NCBI GenBank assembly: GCA_009779915.1
Contig: WRBA01000011.1
Span: forward strand, 1-64,000
DNA from: Defluviitaleaceae bacterium
Lineage (GTDB): Bacteria; Bacillota; Clostridia; Lachnospirales; UBA5962
Reading direction: 5' to 3'
Length of the DNA stretch: 64,000 nucleotides
In this document: piece after piece, positions 35,926 through 44,554 of the stretch
Layout: each line of letters opens with the position of its first letter
How positions within the stretch are numbered: the stretch's first letter is position 1
Position numbers and translations under genes: made by a program
Notes under the pieces: model-generated
The model's input: only the letters and a program-made list of their open reading frames with translations
Told to the model about the DNA's origin: nothing
The model's database searches: none

Positions 35926-35969
35926 ATCCACACAAAATAGTTGCTTTAGCTTTACTATTTTGTGTGGAT
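35926..35969. terminator. Bidirectional terminator hairpin
   Basis: A perfect 16-bp inverted repeat, ATCCACACAAAATAGT/ACTATTTTGTGTGGAT, with a 12-nt loop. It sits between the convergent glycosyltransferase (+) and the YczE-like gene (-). Flanks are A/T-rich on both sides, though T-tracts are weak. Confidence 0.75.
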
Positions 35970-36003
35970 TTCAGTTTATTCCTAAAAAACACTTTTCTCA
36001 TCC

Positions 36004-36711
36004 TCACATATCTCCTTTGTTAGCTAAAGCCCCCTTTGCAAATCTATAAAGCCACTCAATGCCTTTCCTTGCAAAAGGCATAAATTTCCCTATTAAAATA
36101 GCTGAAATAAGAGTACCTTCACGTACACCATGCAACTCGCCAAAAAATGCTAATGAAATAACAATTCCGATAACCACCAGGGCTGAGTCAAACAAAACTT
36201 TTATGCGGTGAAAAGCACTGCCCTCTATCTTGTATACAATTGCTTCCACAAGCCCTTCCGAGGACAGATTCACAAGCTTTGCCTGCATATAAAAGACAAC
36301 ACCGCTGGAGATAAGCACTATACCTATCCCCAGCATAAGAAGCTGCCCGGCGTAAGTAGGTATCCTAAAATCCCCTACTATTAACCTTGCGGCACTGACA
36401 AAATACCCAAATACAAAAGAAAAAATGATTTGAGTAAGATTAATCCATTTAAATTCTTTTCGCATTATGATAATTTGTAATAAAATAAAAGTCAGAAATA
36501 AAATTGTAACACATATGCCCATATCAATGCCTAAAATTTCACTGGCAACAAAAGGCACAAGCTGTATAGGAGATATACCAAGCTCAGCATTAATAGCAAA
36601 GGCTACACCTAAAGCCCATATGAAAAGTCCCGCGTTATAAATTAAAATCCGCTCTATAAGGCGTTTCTCTCTCACCATACTTACAAATTTCTTAATATCA
36701 ATATTCGTCAT
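36004..36711 (-). CDS. YczE/YitT-like integral membrane protein
   Basis: A 235-residue polytopic membrane protein with about five hydrophobic segments. The pattern LFIWALGVAFAINAELGISPI followed by repeated membrane pairs and FYMQAKLVNLSSEGLVEAI resembles the YczE/YyaS/DUF6198 group. Their function is not established, though some are linked to transport or lipopeptide production. It is the last gene of the butyrate kinase operon, 4 bp after buk. Confidence 0.75.
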   Translation of the reverse strand: MTNIDIKKFVSMVREKRLIERILIYNAGLFIWALGVAFAINAELGISPIQLVPFVASEILGIDMGICVTILFLTFILLQIIIMRKEFKWINLTQIIFSFVFGYFVSAARLIVGDFRIPTYAGQLLMLGIGIVLISSGVVFYMQAKLVNLSSEGLVEAIVYKIEGSAFHRIKVLFDSALVVIGIVISLAFFGELHGVREGTLISAILIGKFMPFARKGIEWLYRFAKGALANKGDM

Positions 36712-36715
36712 AGGC

Positions 36716-37777
36716 TTATAACTCCCTTGCCGCTTCTTCGCCTGTAATTATACGCAAACATCCGGCGGCTAAGGCTTCAAGCTCGTATTCACCGGGCATA
36801 ATGACAACAGGTGCTAAAAATGCCACTCCCTCGGAAATATAATCGGTAACAAGCTCCGACTTTGCAATACCTCCGGTGATGATTACAGCGTCAACTTTGC
36901 CTTTGAGGGCGGTGCTTAGGCTTCCGATAGCTTTTGAGATATTGTAGCACATAGCTAAAAGCACTGACTCAGCTTTTTTATCCCCATCCTTTATCATTTC
37001 CTCTACTATGCGTACATCTGTTGTGCCAAGATGAGCCACAATGCCGCCATTGCCGCGGATACGCCTCTTAAGCTCATTCTTTTGCAAGCCATGTTCAAAG
37101 GCAAAATCCACAAAGTCCAGTAAAGGTGCGCCCCCGGCACGCTCCGGCGAAAACGGACCGATATCATCCCCAACGGAATCTATCATTTTTCCTTTTTCAT
37201 ATGCCGAAAGTGACGCACCGCCCCCTAAATGGGCAATAATCAAGTTTAACTCCTCGAAATTTTTACCGATTTTCTTGGCATACTGTATGGATTGGGCACG
37301 AGAGTTAAGGACATGGGATAAACTCTTTCTATTAATCTCAGGAAAGCCTGTTATAGCCGCAATTTCCGGCAAAATTCCGGCAGAGACCGCATCATAAATA
37401 TAAGCGTCACAGCCAGCTTCCTGTGCTACCAAATCAGCCAAAAGAGAGCCTAAGTTTGAGGCATGAATACCACCAAGTCCTTTTGTAACCCAATCTTTCA
37501 TTTTTTCATTAACCTTATAGCCTCCGGCTTCAATGGGAGGCAGCAAGCCCCCCCGCCCTACTATTGCTGAAAGGTCACTGGGCTTATAACCGCGGTCTTT
37601 AAGGGCTTTAAGCACAAAGTCCAACCGAAAATGCTTTTGAGCAGGCAAATCTGGAAAAGCCTGAAGTTCTTCCCGCTTATGCTCAATGCTTTCGGTAAAA
37701 ACCACTTCTTCATCCTTAAACAAACCAATCTTTGTAGATGTAGAACCTGGATTGATAGCAAGAATTAAATGTGACAT
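36716..37777 (-). CDS. buk: Butyrate kinase
   Basis: A 353-residue acetokinase-family enzyme that makes ATP from an acyl phosphate. Motifs are the N-terminal phosphate loop AINPGSTSTKIGLF, a VGRGG segment, HLGGGASLSAYEKGKMIDS, a GGAPLLDFV segment and the IITGGIA adenosine loop. Length matches Buk rather than the longer acetate kinases. It lies 12 bp after iorB. Given the IOR enzyme in the same operon, its substrate is probably branched-chain or aryl acyl phosphates as well as, or instead of, butyryl phosphate (inference). Confidence 0.93.
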   Translation of the reverse strand: MSHLILAINPGSTSTKIGLFKDEEVVFTESIEHKREELQAFPDLPAQKHFRLDFVLKALKDRGYKPSDLSAIVGRGGLLPPIEAGGYKVNEKMKDWVTKGLGGIHASNLGSLLADLVAQEAGCDAYIYDAVSAGILPEIAAITGFPEINRKSLSHVLNSRAQSIQYAKKIGKNFEELNLIIAHLGGGASLSAYEKGKMIDSVGDDIGPFSPERAGGAPLLDFVDFAFEHGLQKNELKRRIRGNGGIVAHLGTTDVRIVEEMIKDGDKKAESVLLAMCYNISKAIGSLSTALKGKVDAVIITGGIAKSELVTDYISEGVAFLAPVVIMPGEYELEALAAGCLRIITGEEAAREL

Positions 37778-37789
37778 ATGTATATCCTC

Positions 37790-38365
37790 CTATACAAGGC
37801 TCATGCCGCGCGCAAATGCTTTTTGGTTTATTTCCACAAAAGCCGGTCTTACATTTGCGGCAATAATACTCATCCAATCAATATCCATAAGTCCCATCAG
37901 CTTAACTGTGGCACCAAGCAGGAGTATGTTAAGAGCGCGGGGATTGCCAAGCTTTACAGCCTCTCCATAGGCATCTAAAACAACTGTATCAATTTTTCCT
38001 TGTATCTCCTCTAATATCTTATCCGAATAAACTGCCTGACCAATAAGCACAGGCATCGGACTCCAAACAAGGCTGTTTACCACAGCTTTCCCTGTAGGTT
38101 TTAAATACTCAAGCCATCTAAGTGCCTCCATCTGCTCGAAAGAAACAAGTATATCCGCACCAGCCCTTTCAATTACAGGAGAGTAAACTTTATCACCATA
38201 ACGCACATGGGTGGAAACCGCGCCGCCTCTTTGGCTCATACCATGTATTTCGCTCATTTTCACATCATAGCCGGCCTCCAATAAGCCTTGGGAAAGAATT
38301 TTCGAGGCAAGAATAGTCCCTTGACCTCCAACGCCTACCAGCAATATGCTCTTTGTAGCCTTCAT
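37790..38365 (-). CDS. iorB: Indolepyruvate:ferredoxin oxidoreductase, beta subunit
   Basis: A 191-residue gamma-domain-type subunit of a 2-oxoacid:ferredoxin oxidoreductase: VGVGGQGTILASKIL at the N-terminus, then MSEIHGMSQRGGAVSTHVRYG, both diagnostic. It pairs with the alpha subunit encoded immediately upstream (stop and start adjacent). The complex oxidatively decarboxylates aryl pyruvates to aryl-acyl-CoA and reduces ferredoxin. Confidence 0.94.
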   Translation of the reverse strand: MKATKSILLVGVGGQGTILASKILSQGLLEAGYDVKMSEIHGMSQRGGAVSTHVRYGDKVYSPVIERAGADILVSFEQMEALRWLEYLKPTGKAVVNSLVWSPMPVLIGQAVYSDKILEEIQGKIDTVVLDAYGEAVKLGNPRALNILLLGATVKLMGLMDIDWMSIIAANVRPAFVEINQKAFARGMSLV

Positions 38366-40144
38366 TTACATCCCCTCCTCTACAAGTTTTATAGCCGTTT
38401 TAGGGCAAATTTGGGCGCAAACACCACAGCCCATACACATTTCTGTATTAATATTCGCTTTTTTATCCATTACAGAAATTGGGGGGCAGCCGGCACGTAT
38501 ACAAGCTTTACATCCGATGCAATCCTCAGTATCTACCATATATTTTTTCTTAAATAAATCTTGTCCGTACTCTTTATAATCCCCTTCACTCAAAGGCTTA
38601 AGTACACAAGGCCAGCGGGTGATTATTACATATGGCTCATTTTTGGAATAAGCGTCGTTTAAAACTTCCCTCACGGCTTTTATATCATTAGGGTCAACTG
38701 TGGCAACATTTTTAGCACCTAAAGAGCGTGCCACTGCCTCAATATCAATTTCAGGGGCCGGCTTAAGGTAAGCATTTCGCCCGGTGCCTGGATGCTCCTG
38801 ATGACCTGTCATACCTGTTGTGCGGTTATCTAATATAACGCAAATGGTATTGCTTTCGTTGTATAAAATTTCAATCAGCCCAGGTATGCCCATATGGAAG
38901 AAAGTGGAATCCCCCATAACCCCTACAACACGGGTATCTTTACCGGCAGCATTAAGGGCAATTTGCGAGCCATGCCCCGCGCTGAATGCGGCTCCCATAC
39001 ATATAAGATAGTCCATTGCATTAAATGGAGGCGCAAAGCCTAAGGTATAACATCCAATATCACCTGCCACCAAAGTGTCCTTTTTCTTCGCAAGCTCATA
39101 AAAGAAGCCGCGGTGAGGACATCCCGCACATAAAACAGGGGGACGTGGTGCCACAAGGGATTTATCGTAGGCAAGCCCTTCAAGCTCCTGCCCAAAGATG
39201 GCTTTTCTAAGGACATCCGGGGTCATTTCACCAAGTGGCGGAATAATATCCTTGCCAATGCATTCATAGCCGCACCGCTGTACCCAATGCTCCAAATACG
39301 GATCGTTTTCCTCTATTATATAAACCTTATCAACTTGGCTCATAAACTCGTCTAACAATTTATCCGGCAGAGGGTATGTAGCGCCCAGCTTCAGATAAGT
39401 TGCCGTATCACCAAATATTTCTTTGGCAAAATTCACACACATACCTGAAGCAATAACCCCAATTTTACCGCCTTTTTCTATGTAATTAAGCTCAGTACTT
39501 TCCGTAAAATCTTTTAAGCTTTTTAGCCGCTCTTCTAGGATAACACGCCTTTTTACTGACATTAAAGGTACCATAAGGTATTTTGCCGGATCTTTTTGGT
39601 ATTCCTTAAAAGGAACTTCTATGCGGTCACTTAAAGCCACAGGGCTTTTTGAATGAGCAATACGAGTTGTAATACGTACCATTACAGGAGTGTCAAATTT
39701 TTCACTAATCTCGTATGCCGCCTTCATCATATCAATGCATTCCTGGCTGTCAGAAGGCTCCAACATAGGAATTTTAGCGGACTGGGCATAATAACGGTTA
39801 TCCTGCTCATTTTGGGAAGAGTGCTGCCCCGGTTCATCAGCCGAAATCAGCACCATACCCCCGTTTACTCCTGTGTAGGCAAAGGTAAATAAAGGGTCAG
39901 CCGCAACATTAACCCCAACATGTTTCATGGAAGCCACTGCCCTGGCACCTGCAATAGATGCGCCTATGACCGCTTCTAAAGCCACCTTTTCATTAGGTGC
40001 CCATTCGGCAAAAATCCCTTCGTATGTAGTGAGATTCTGTAAAATCTCCGTACTTGGCGTACCGGGATAGGCGGAGGCAAAAGTTACGCCTGCCTCGTAA
40101 GCACCGCGTGCCAATGCCTCATCCCCTGTTAAGAGAACTTTCAT
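38366..40144 (-). CDS. iorA: Indolepyruvate:ferredoxin oxidoreductase, alpha subunit
   Basis: A 592-residue ThDP enzyme. The N-terminal pyrimidine-binding domain begins LLTGDEALARGAYEAGVTFA and has SYPGTPSTEI-type residues (AYPGTPSTEI). CAGCPHRGF and the ThDP site GDIGCYTLG with MGDSTFFHMG follow. Two 4Fe-4S ferredoxin motifs close the protein (CIGCKACIRAGCPP and CMGCGVCAQICPK). AAGGAGG precedes the ATG. With iorB it converts indole-, phenyl- or hydroxyphenyl-pyruvate to the acyl-CoA. A 128-bp A/T-rich spacer separates it from ptb; I see no clear terminator or promoter there. Confidence 0.95.
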   Translation of the reverse strand: MKVLLTGDEALARGAYEAGVTFASAYPGTPSTEILQNLTTYEGIFAEWAPNEKVALEAVIGASIAGARAVASMKHVGVNVAADPLFTFAYTGVNGGMVLISADEPGQHSSQNEQDNRYYAQSAKIPMLEPSDSQECIDMMKAAYEISEKFDTPVMVRITTRIAHSKSPVALSDRIEVPFKEYQKDPAKYLMVPLMSVKRRVILEERLKSLKDFTESTELNYIEKGGKIGVIASGMCVNFAKEIFGDTATYLKLGATYPLPDKLLDEFMSQVDKVYIIEENDPYLEHWVQRCGYECIGKDIIPPLGEMTPDVLRKAIFGQELEGLAYDKSLVAPRPPVLCAGCPHRGFFYELAKKKDTLVAGDIGCYTLGFAPPFNAMDYLICMGAAFSAGHGSQIALNAAGKDTRVVGVMGDSTFFHMGIPGLIEILYNESNTICVILDNRTTGMTGHQEHPGTGRNAYLKPAPEIDIEAVARSLGAKNVATVDPNDIKAVREVLNDAYSKNEPYVIITRWPCVLKPLSEGDYKEYGQDLFKKKYMVDTEDCIGCKACIRAGCPPISVMDKKANINTEMCMGCGVCAQICPKTAIKLVEEGM

Positions 40145-40272
40145 ATTAGTTATCCTCCTTAATAATTTATAAATTTTATACTATACTTCACTTCGATACC
40201 TTGTCTTTATAGCGCAAAAAAGCCCCGGCAAATACCCTCGTTTCAATGTTATCCATCATAAGTCTCAATTTT

Positions 40273-41160
40273 CTAAAGAGTTAAAAGAATTGACAGAAGT
40301 TTCTCTTCAGCACTTGCCCCTCTGGAAACAAGTATGATAGGGGCACTTGCACCCAACACACACCCTGCCATTTTAGCTCCGCCAAGATAAATCAGTGCCT
40401 TACTCGTAATATTGCCTGTGGATATATTAGGCATTAAAAACAAATCAACTTTGCCGGAAATTTTGGAATCAAAGCCTTTTATAGCAGCGGATTCAGGGCT
40501 TACAGCCAAATCAAAGGACAAAGGACCCTCAATGATACAATTTGTAATTTCGCCTCTCTTGTTCATCTCAGCAAGGGCTTTCGCATCAAGAGTTTCCTGC
40601 ATTTTGTCATTTGCCGCCTCCACAGCAGCTAAAGCCGCTACATTAGGATTGTTATATCCAAGAGACCTCATGAAACCAATAGAGTTTTCAATTATTGCTT
40701 TCTTTTGCGCTAAATCCGGTACGATATTCATGCCGCCGTCTGTAATAAACATTAATCTAGGGTAAACAGGGGACTCTAACACAGCTAAATGAGACAAAAG
40801 CCCTCCGGCACTTATCCCAGTTTCTTTATCAAGTACGGCTTTTAATAAAGTGCCTGTTTGCAAGTTACCTTTCATTAAAACTTGAGCATCTCCATTACGT
40901 ATCAGATCTACAGCTTTCTTTGCGGCTTCCTCTTCGGAGTTTGTGTTAATTATTGCATCCTTCTCTACGCCAAAGCCAATTTCCTCGGAAATTTCCGTAA
41001 TTTTATCATAGCTGCCTACAAGCCAGTATTTTATATTTAACTCTTTTTTGGCATCCCGTATAGCTTCAAGAGAATGTATATCTGCGGCAGAAGCCACAGC
41101 AATTCTTTTAGGGCTTTTTTTAAGCGCGCCGGTTTTTAATGCATTAAAGTTTTCAAACAA
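40273..41160 (-). CDS. ptb: Phosphate butyryltransferase
   Basis: About 295 residues. The frame opens at GTG 41169, but AAGGGGTG overlaps that codon, so TTG at 41160 is the better-spaced start. It belongs to the phosphate acetyl/butyryltransferase family, with RIAVASAADIHSLEAIRDA at the N-terminus, LMKGNLQTGTLLKAVLD, FITDGGMNIVPDL and a C-terminal GGAKMAGCVLGASAPIIL. It converts acyl-CoA to acyl phosphate, which Buk in the same operon uses to make ATP. It heads the ptb-iorA-iorB-buk-yczE-like operon. Confidence 0.92.
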   Translation of the reverse strand: MFENFNALKTGALKKSPKRIAVASAADIHSLEAIRDAKKELNIKYWLVGSYDKITEISEEIGFGVEKDAIINTNSEEEAAKKAVDLIRNGDAQVLMKGNLQTGTLLKAVLDKETGISAGGLLSHLAVLESPVYPRLMFITDGGMNIVPDLAQKKAIIENSIGFMRSLGYNNPNVAALAAVEAANDKMQETLDAKALAEMNKRGEITNCIIEGPLSFDLAVSPESAAIKGFDSKISGKVDLFLMPNISTGNITSKALIYLGGAKMAGCVLGASAPIILVSRGASAEEKLLSILLTL

Positions 41161-41178
41161 AGCTATCACCCCTTATAT

Positions 41179-41207
41179 ATTCTATTTTAAAGTTTACTAC
41201 AAAACAA
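41179..41207 (-). promoter_or_regulatory. Promoter of the ptb-ior-buk operon
   Basis: On the minus strand TTGTTT (41207-41202), a 17-bp spacer and TAGAAT (41184-41179). The -35 box overlaps the tail of the terminator that follows the spoIIID remnant. Confidence 0.5.
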
Positions 41208-41237
41208 ACTCCTGTGCAATGAAAAGCGCAGGAGTTT
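41206..41237 (-). terminator. Terminator downstream of the spoIIID 3' fragment
   Basis: AAACTCCTGTGC (41206-41217) and GCGCAGGAGTTT (41226-41237) form a 12-bp stem with one G-T pair and an 8-nt loop. On the minus strand it is followed by GTTTTG. It lies 21 bp after the spoIIID stop codon, its presumed original terminator. Confidence 0.75.
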
Positions 41238-41258
41238 ATTTTAAACTAACTATATGTT

Positions 41259-41441
41259 TTATTTAATCTTCTTTGGCGCAATTTTAGATGATATCACCAA
41301 ATATTTTTCCTTAGTTGCTAAGCCGCCTCTAATATGTCTTTCGGATTTATTAATTTCTAACACTCTCCTTGCTTCGCCGGCAAGATTGGGGTTAATTTTT
41401 TCAAGGCGTTCAGTCACATCTTTATGTATAGTTGTAGCTAA
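41259..41441 (-). pseudogene. spoIIID: 3' fragment of spoIIID, cut by the serine recombinase insertion
   Basis: Reading the minus strand in a frame not listed among long ORFs gives TTIHKDVTERLEKINPNL, then AGEARRVLEINKSERHIRGG and LATKEKYL, ending at a TAA (41259). This matches the C-terminal two thirds of SpoIIID (STVHKDVTERLPxINPxLA... RHIRGGxATKxKY), the mother-cell sporulation transcription factor. Homology begins at the second helix of the HTH (about 41435); upstream the frame meets a TGA at 41442-41444. The recombinase gene's last codons overlap the fragment. The missing part is about 35-40 N-terminal residues. It may be rejoined by element excision, or be a dead remnant. Confidence 0.85.
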
Positions 41442-42957
41442 TCAGAACGTTTTTGCCAATTTCCATATCCGATAGTAATTTTAAATAAATATCCATATTT
41501 CCATTTTCATCAACAGTAATTTTATCAATTACTCGCTTAAGTCTGGCATTTGTCATAAGTTCTATATCCATTATATTTTCAATATTGGTAAAGGTAGAAG
41601 ACAAAATATCTTCAAGTTCCTCCTCTTTATCTGTAGCGCACGAGAAGATTTTAAGCTCATTTTCTAACTGTTCTATTTCTTTGTTTAGCGCACTTGCTTT
41701 TTCTCGGAGTTCATCCCTGGTGATTAAATCATCTTCATACATATCCATATATTTTTTACGGGATTTAATGGCTTTTGCAAATTTGTCAGATAGCTCTTTT
41801 TCAAGATTTTTATTATCATTTTTTCCACTGTAAATACGGTTAAACTCCTTCAGAATACTACCAATAACGTCTTTTTTTGAGCTTAGGGTACTAATAAAAA
41901 ACTCATGGATTGCTGTTTTAAGCTCGTTTTCATCAAGCTTTGCTGTACATGGGCAGCTCTCAGCACCTCTTGTATTACGCCCGCTGCACACCCATTTAAT
42001 ATATTGATTTTGATAAACTCTCTCAATCCGGCGGAAGCTATAGCCGCAATGTTTGCATTTAATCAAAGTAGAAAACAGATGCTTATTACTTTGCCGTTCT
42101 TTATAAGTATTTAGAGACCCACCGCGCTCTGTAAGTATTTTACCTGCCTGCTTAAATATATCCTGCTCTATAATCTGCAAATCTTGTCGCTCGGTAATCA
42201 TCCATTCAGCTTCATCCTTTTCCTTACGTTGACCTGTAAGAAAATCCGCAATTTCTTCTTTGCCATTAATTATTGTTCCACAGTACAATTCATTTGAAAG
42301 AATCCTTGCCACGGCATTTTGGCTCCATTTAAAGCCACGCTTGGTTTGTACCCCTTCGTGATTAAGTATCTGGGCTATTTTATTTGTGCCATAGCCCTCG
42401 TTTACATATAAATCAAAAATTTTTCGTACAATATTCGCTTCAAAATCATTTATCCGCAAATTAAAATATTCACCCTTAATCTTATCATAACCATAAACAA
42501 TATTAGGAACCCGCCCTTTACTTGCGTTAAGTTTTTTGCCAAACTTAACACGTTTAGAAGTATTTGCGCTCTCTTCTTGAGCCAATGCGCCATAAATGGT
42601 TAAAATAAATTCCGAATTGCCCATAACTGTTTGATTAGAGGTTAAAAAAACCGTCTCAATATTCATTGTTTTTAAGGCGCGTATACTGTTTAAAAAATCT
42701 ACTGTATTTCTTGCAAAACGGGAAATATCTTTAACTATTACCATATCAAAAAGTCCGGTTTTTGCATCTTTCATCAATCGCTGAAACTCTGTACGGTTTT
42801 TTATTTTCGTCCCTGATATCCCTTCATCCGCATAAATACAGACAAGGTTATGCCCATTGCTTTTGGCAAATTCGTCAAAAAATACTTTTTGTGCTTCTAG
42901 ACTATTGATTTGATCATGTTTGTCCGTAGATACACGGCAATAGGCGGCTATATTCAT
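41422..42957 (-). CDS. Large serine recombinase inserted in spoIIID
   Basis: About 511 residues from ATG 42957, preceded by GGAG; the ATG four codons earlier is inside the ribosome site. The resolvase catalytic domain (1-145) has the nucleophile Ser10 in YCRVSTD, YADEGISGT and VKDISRFARN. The recombinase domain (about 160-265), the zinc ribbon (CKHCGYSFRR, later WVCSGRN and ESCPC), a coiled coil (about 360-430) and the C-terminal strand region follow. All are intact, so it should be active. Its stop codon lies within spoIIID sequence, placing an attachment-site junction at about 41425-41445. It resembles integrases of elements that interrupt sporulation genes. Possible promoter TTGCAG-17-TACAAT at about 43024-43052. 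Confidence 0.92.
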   Translation of the reverse strand: MNIAAYCRVSTDKHDQINSLEAQKVFFDEFAKSNGHNLVCIYADEGISGTKIKNRTEFQRLMKDAKTGLFDMVIVKDISRFARNTVDFLNSIRALKTMNIETVFLTSNQTVMGNSEFILTIYGALAQEESANTSKRVKFGKKLNASKGRVPNIVYGYDKIKGEYFNLRINDFEANIVRKIFDLYVNEGYGTNKIAQILNHEGVQTKRGFKWSQNAVARILSNELYCGTIINGKEEIADFLTGQRKEKDEAEWMITERQDLQIIEQDIFKQAGKILTERGGSLNTYKERQSNKHLFSTLIKCKHCGYSFRRIERVYQNQYIKWVCSGRNTRGAESCPCTAKLDENELKTAIHEFFISTLSSKKDVIGSILKEFNRIYSGKNDNKNLEKELSDKFAKAIKSRKKYMDMYEDDLITRDELREKASALNKEIEQLENELKIFSCATDKEEELEDILSSTFTNIENIMDIELMTNARLKRVIDKITVDENGNMDIYLKLLSDMEIGKNVLISYNYT

Positions 42958-43098
42958 TGTTATCTCCATAATAAAAACATTGTTGTGTAACGTCTGTTAT
43001 ACTGAAATCCGAACAAAATATATTGTATATGAAGCACTGGCGCGCTGCAAGGATAATTTAATTCATAACTTCTTTTTTAGTCTCATATGATATAGTCA

Positions 43099-43179
43099 AC
43101 GCATATGAAAATGAACATAAGAAAACGCATGCCGTTTTTCGGAAGATGTCAAGTTTTATGTGGGCATTTTCATCTGCGT
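43099..43179. repeat. 81-bp interrupted palindrome upstream of the small ORF
   Basis: ACGCATATGAAAATG (43099-43113) is inverted at 43165-43179 as CATTTTCATCTGCGT (one mismatch). Inside it ACATAA pairs with TTATGT. It lies between the divergent recombinase and 52-residue genes and could be an operator, a recombinase site or an RNA hairpin. Confidence 0.6.
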
Positions 43180-43208
43180 TTACTATAAATTCAAAGGGGT
43201 GGTTGTCT

Positions 43209-43367
43209 ATGAAAAAGAAAGAGCAAATAAAGCTTGCTAACATAACTTTTCATAATCCAAACACCCCTGAAGAAACAGTAAAATTGTTAATAAGGGTCGG
43301 TGCAGAAAATATGGCTGATTATATGAAAAATGAACTGCCAAAACCTAAAAACTACTGCCGGATATAG
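43209..43367 (+). CDS. Small protein, 52 aa, divergent from the recombinase
   Basis: A 52-residue frame from ATG 43209 with AAAGGGGTGG six bases upstream; the longer frame from 43146 starts inside the palindrome. It begins MKKKEQIKLANITFHNPNTP and continues with EETVKLLIRVGAENM. No membrane segment or metal motif. I have the impression that small proteins with a FHNP segment accompany mobile-element recombinases, but cannot name a family. It overlaps the convergent lipoprotein gene by 16 bp at its 3' end. Confidence 0.6.
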   Translation: MKKKEQIKLANITFHNPNTPEETVKLLIRVGAENMADYMKNELPKPKNYCRI

Positions 43368-44515
43368 CTGTGTATTATATCGGGCGATTGCAGGTTTTCC
43401 AGTGTAAGCACATCTCCGGCTATAGTATATGTCCAGCTTTCAACATCTCCCCACCAGGAGTAAATTAACAAAAGCTCCCCGCCTTCTGTACGCCAGTCAA
43501 ACCCTTCTTCCAAGTTAAAGCCGCGTACACCTTCTCCGTCCCCTTGGAAAGTATATGTAAATGTATTGTCCTCATCCCAAGCCCATACCCCAATTAGTTC
43601 CTCCGCACGCTCTAACAAAGCTTCAGACAAGTAGCTAAACCTCTCATCAAATTGCAAACTGTCTAATGTAATTATACCTTCGCTAATGCTGTATGTAAAA
43701 CTTTCTATCATAAATTCTGTATAGATTAACAAATGCTCGCTGTCGTATATGCGCCATCCAAATTCTTCTAATTCTAAATCCTCCCAATCAAAACCGCGTG
43801 CACCGCGTCCATCAGCATGGAAAATTAATTTATAGGAAATCCCCTCGTCCCATAACCATGTACCAACCAGCTCTTGTGGACGCTCAGCCGGTGGAAGCCC
43901 TGATAAATCGCCAAACATTGACTGAATAACCTCGCGCAATTCAGACTCATCATTGTAAATAATGCGTATATTGCATATAAAGCCGTCTCTAACTATCACA
44001 AAGTGGCGGTCAAAAGTGGTAAAACCGAACATTCTCATCTCAGCATCTACAAAACCCCAATCATGCTCGCCAATTCTAACAGTACCACTTGAGACATAAT
44101 TTACATTTCCGCCCATTTGCTCATTAAGCTCCACTAATGAGTCGATAGCTTCAGCCATAGTCGGCGGGCGTAAGCCGCCATGCCTCATAAAATATATTTC
44201 AACACCGGCTCCTGTAAAATGATTAGTGGCAACCATGTCGTAAAACACATCGTCATCACCTCCCATTAACTGGAGAGAATCGCCCTCAAGAGTAAACATA
44301 TTTGCCGCCATCAGCAGCATTTCCGCTTCTGTAGCCGCTTCCCAAGAAGAGGGTATTGTAAAGCTGAGACCTAAATATTCACTTGTAAATACATTGTTTT
44401 CCCAAACCCCGCGGGTTGGGGTAACCGCCCCTGTTCCCAAAAAGTTTTCGCATGCTGTAAACAGCAGCAGTATCATTGTAAAGGCAATTATTGATATGTA
44501 AAATCTCTTACTCAT
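43352..44515 (-). CDS. Lipoprotein with tandem C-terminal repeat domains
   Basis: About 387 residues from ATG 44515, with AGGAG eight bases upstream; the GTG three codons earlier is less well spaced. A signal peptide with lipobox LLFTAC predicts lipid attachment at the cysteine and a cell-surface location. The middle (about 35-210) includes YLGLSFTIPSSWE, seen in PsbP/DUF-type surface proteins. The last 170 residues contain two related units: LVGTWLWDEGISYKLIFHAD with GRGARGF, and LIGVWAWDEDNTFTYTFQGD with GEGVRGF, each ending in T(Y)xIxxxxxTLxxLQ. They look like lipocalin-type beta domains. Function unknown. Confidence 0.82.
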   Translation of the reverse strand: MSKRFYISIIAFTMILLLFTACENFLGTGAVTPTRGVWENNVFTSEYLGLSFTIPSSWEAATEAEMLLMAANMFTLEGDSLQLMGGDDDVFYDMVATNHFTGAGVEIYFMRHGGLRPPTMAEAIDSLVELNEQMGGNVNYVSSGTVRIGEHDWGFVDAEMRMFGFTTFDRHFVIVRDGFICNIRIIYNDESELREVIQSMFGDLSGLPPAERPQELVGTWLWDEGISYKLIFHADGRGARGFDWEDLELEEFGWRIYDSEHLLIYTEFMIESFTYSISEGIITLDSLQFDERFSYLSEALLERAEELIGVWAWDEDNTFTYTFQGDGEGVRGFNLEEGFDWRTEGGELLLIYSWWGDVESWTYTIAGDVLTLENLQSPDIIHSYIRQ

Positions 44516-44554
44516 ATTTTCCACTCCTACCAGTGCTATGGACTATTAAGATGC

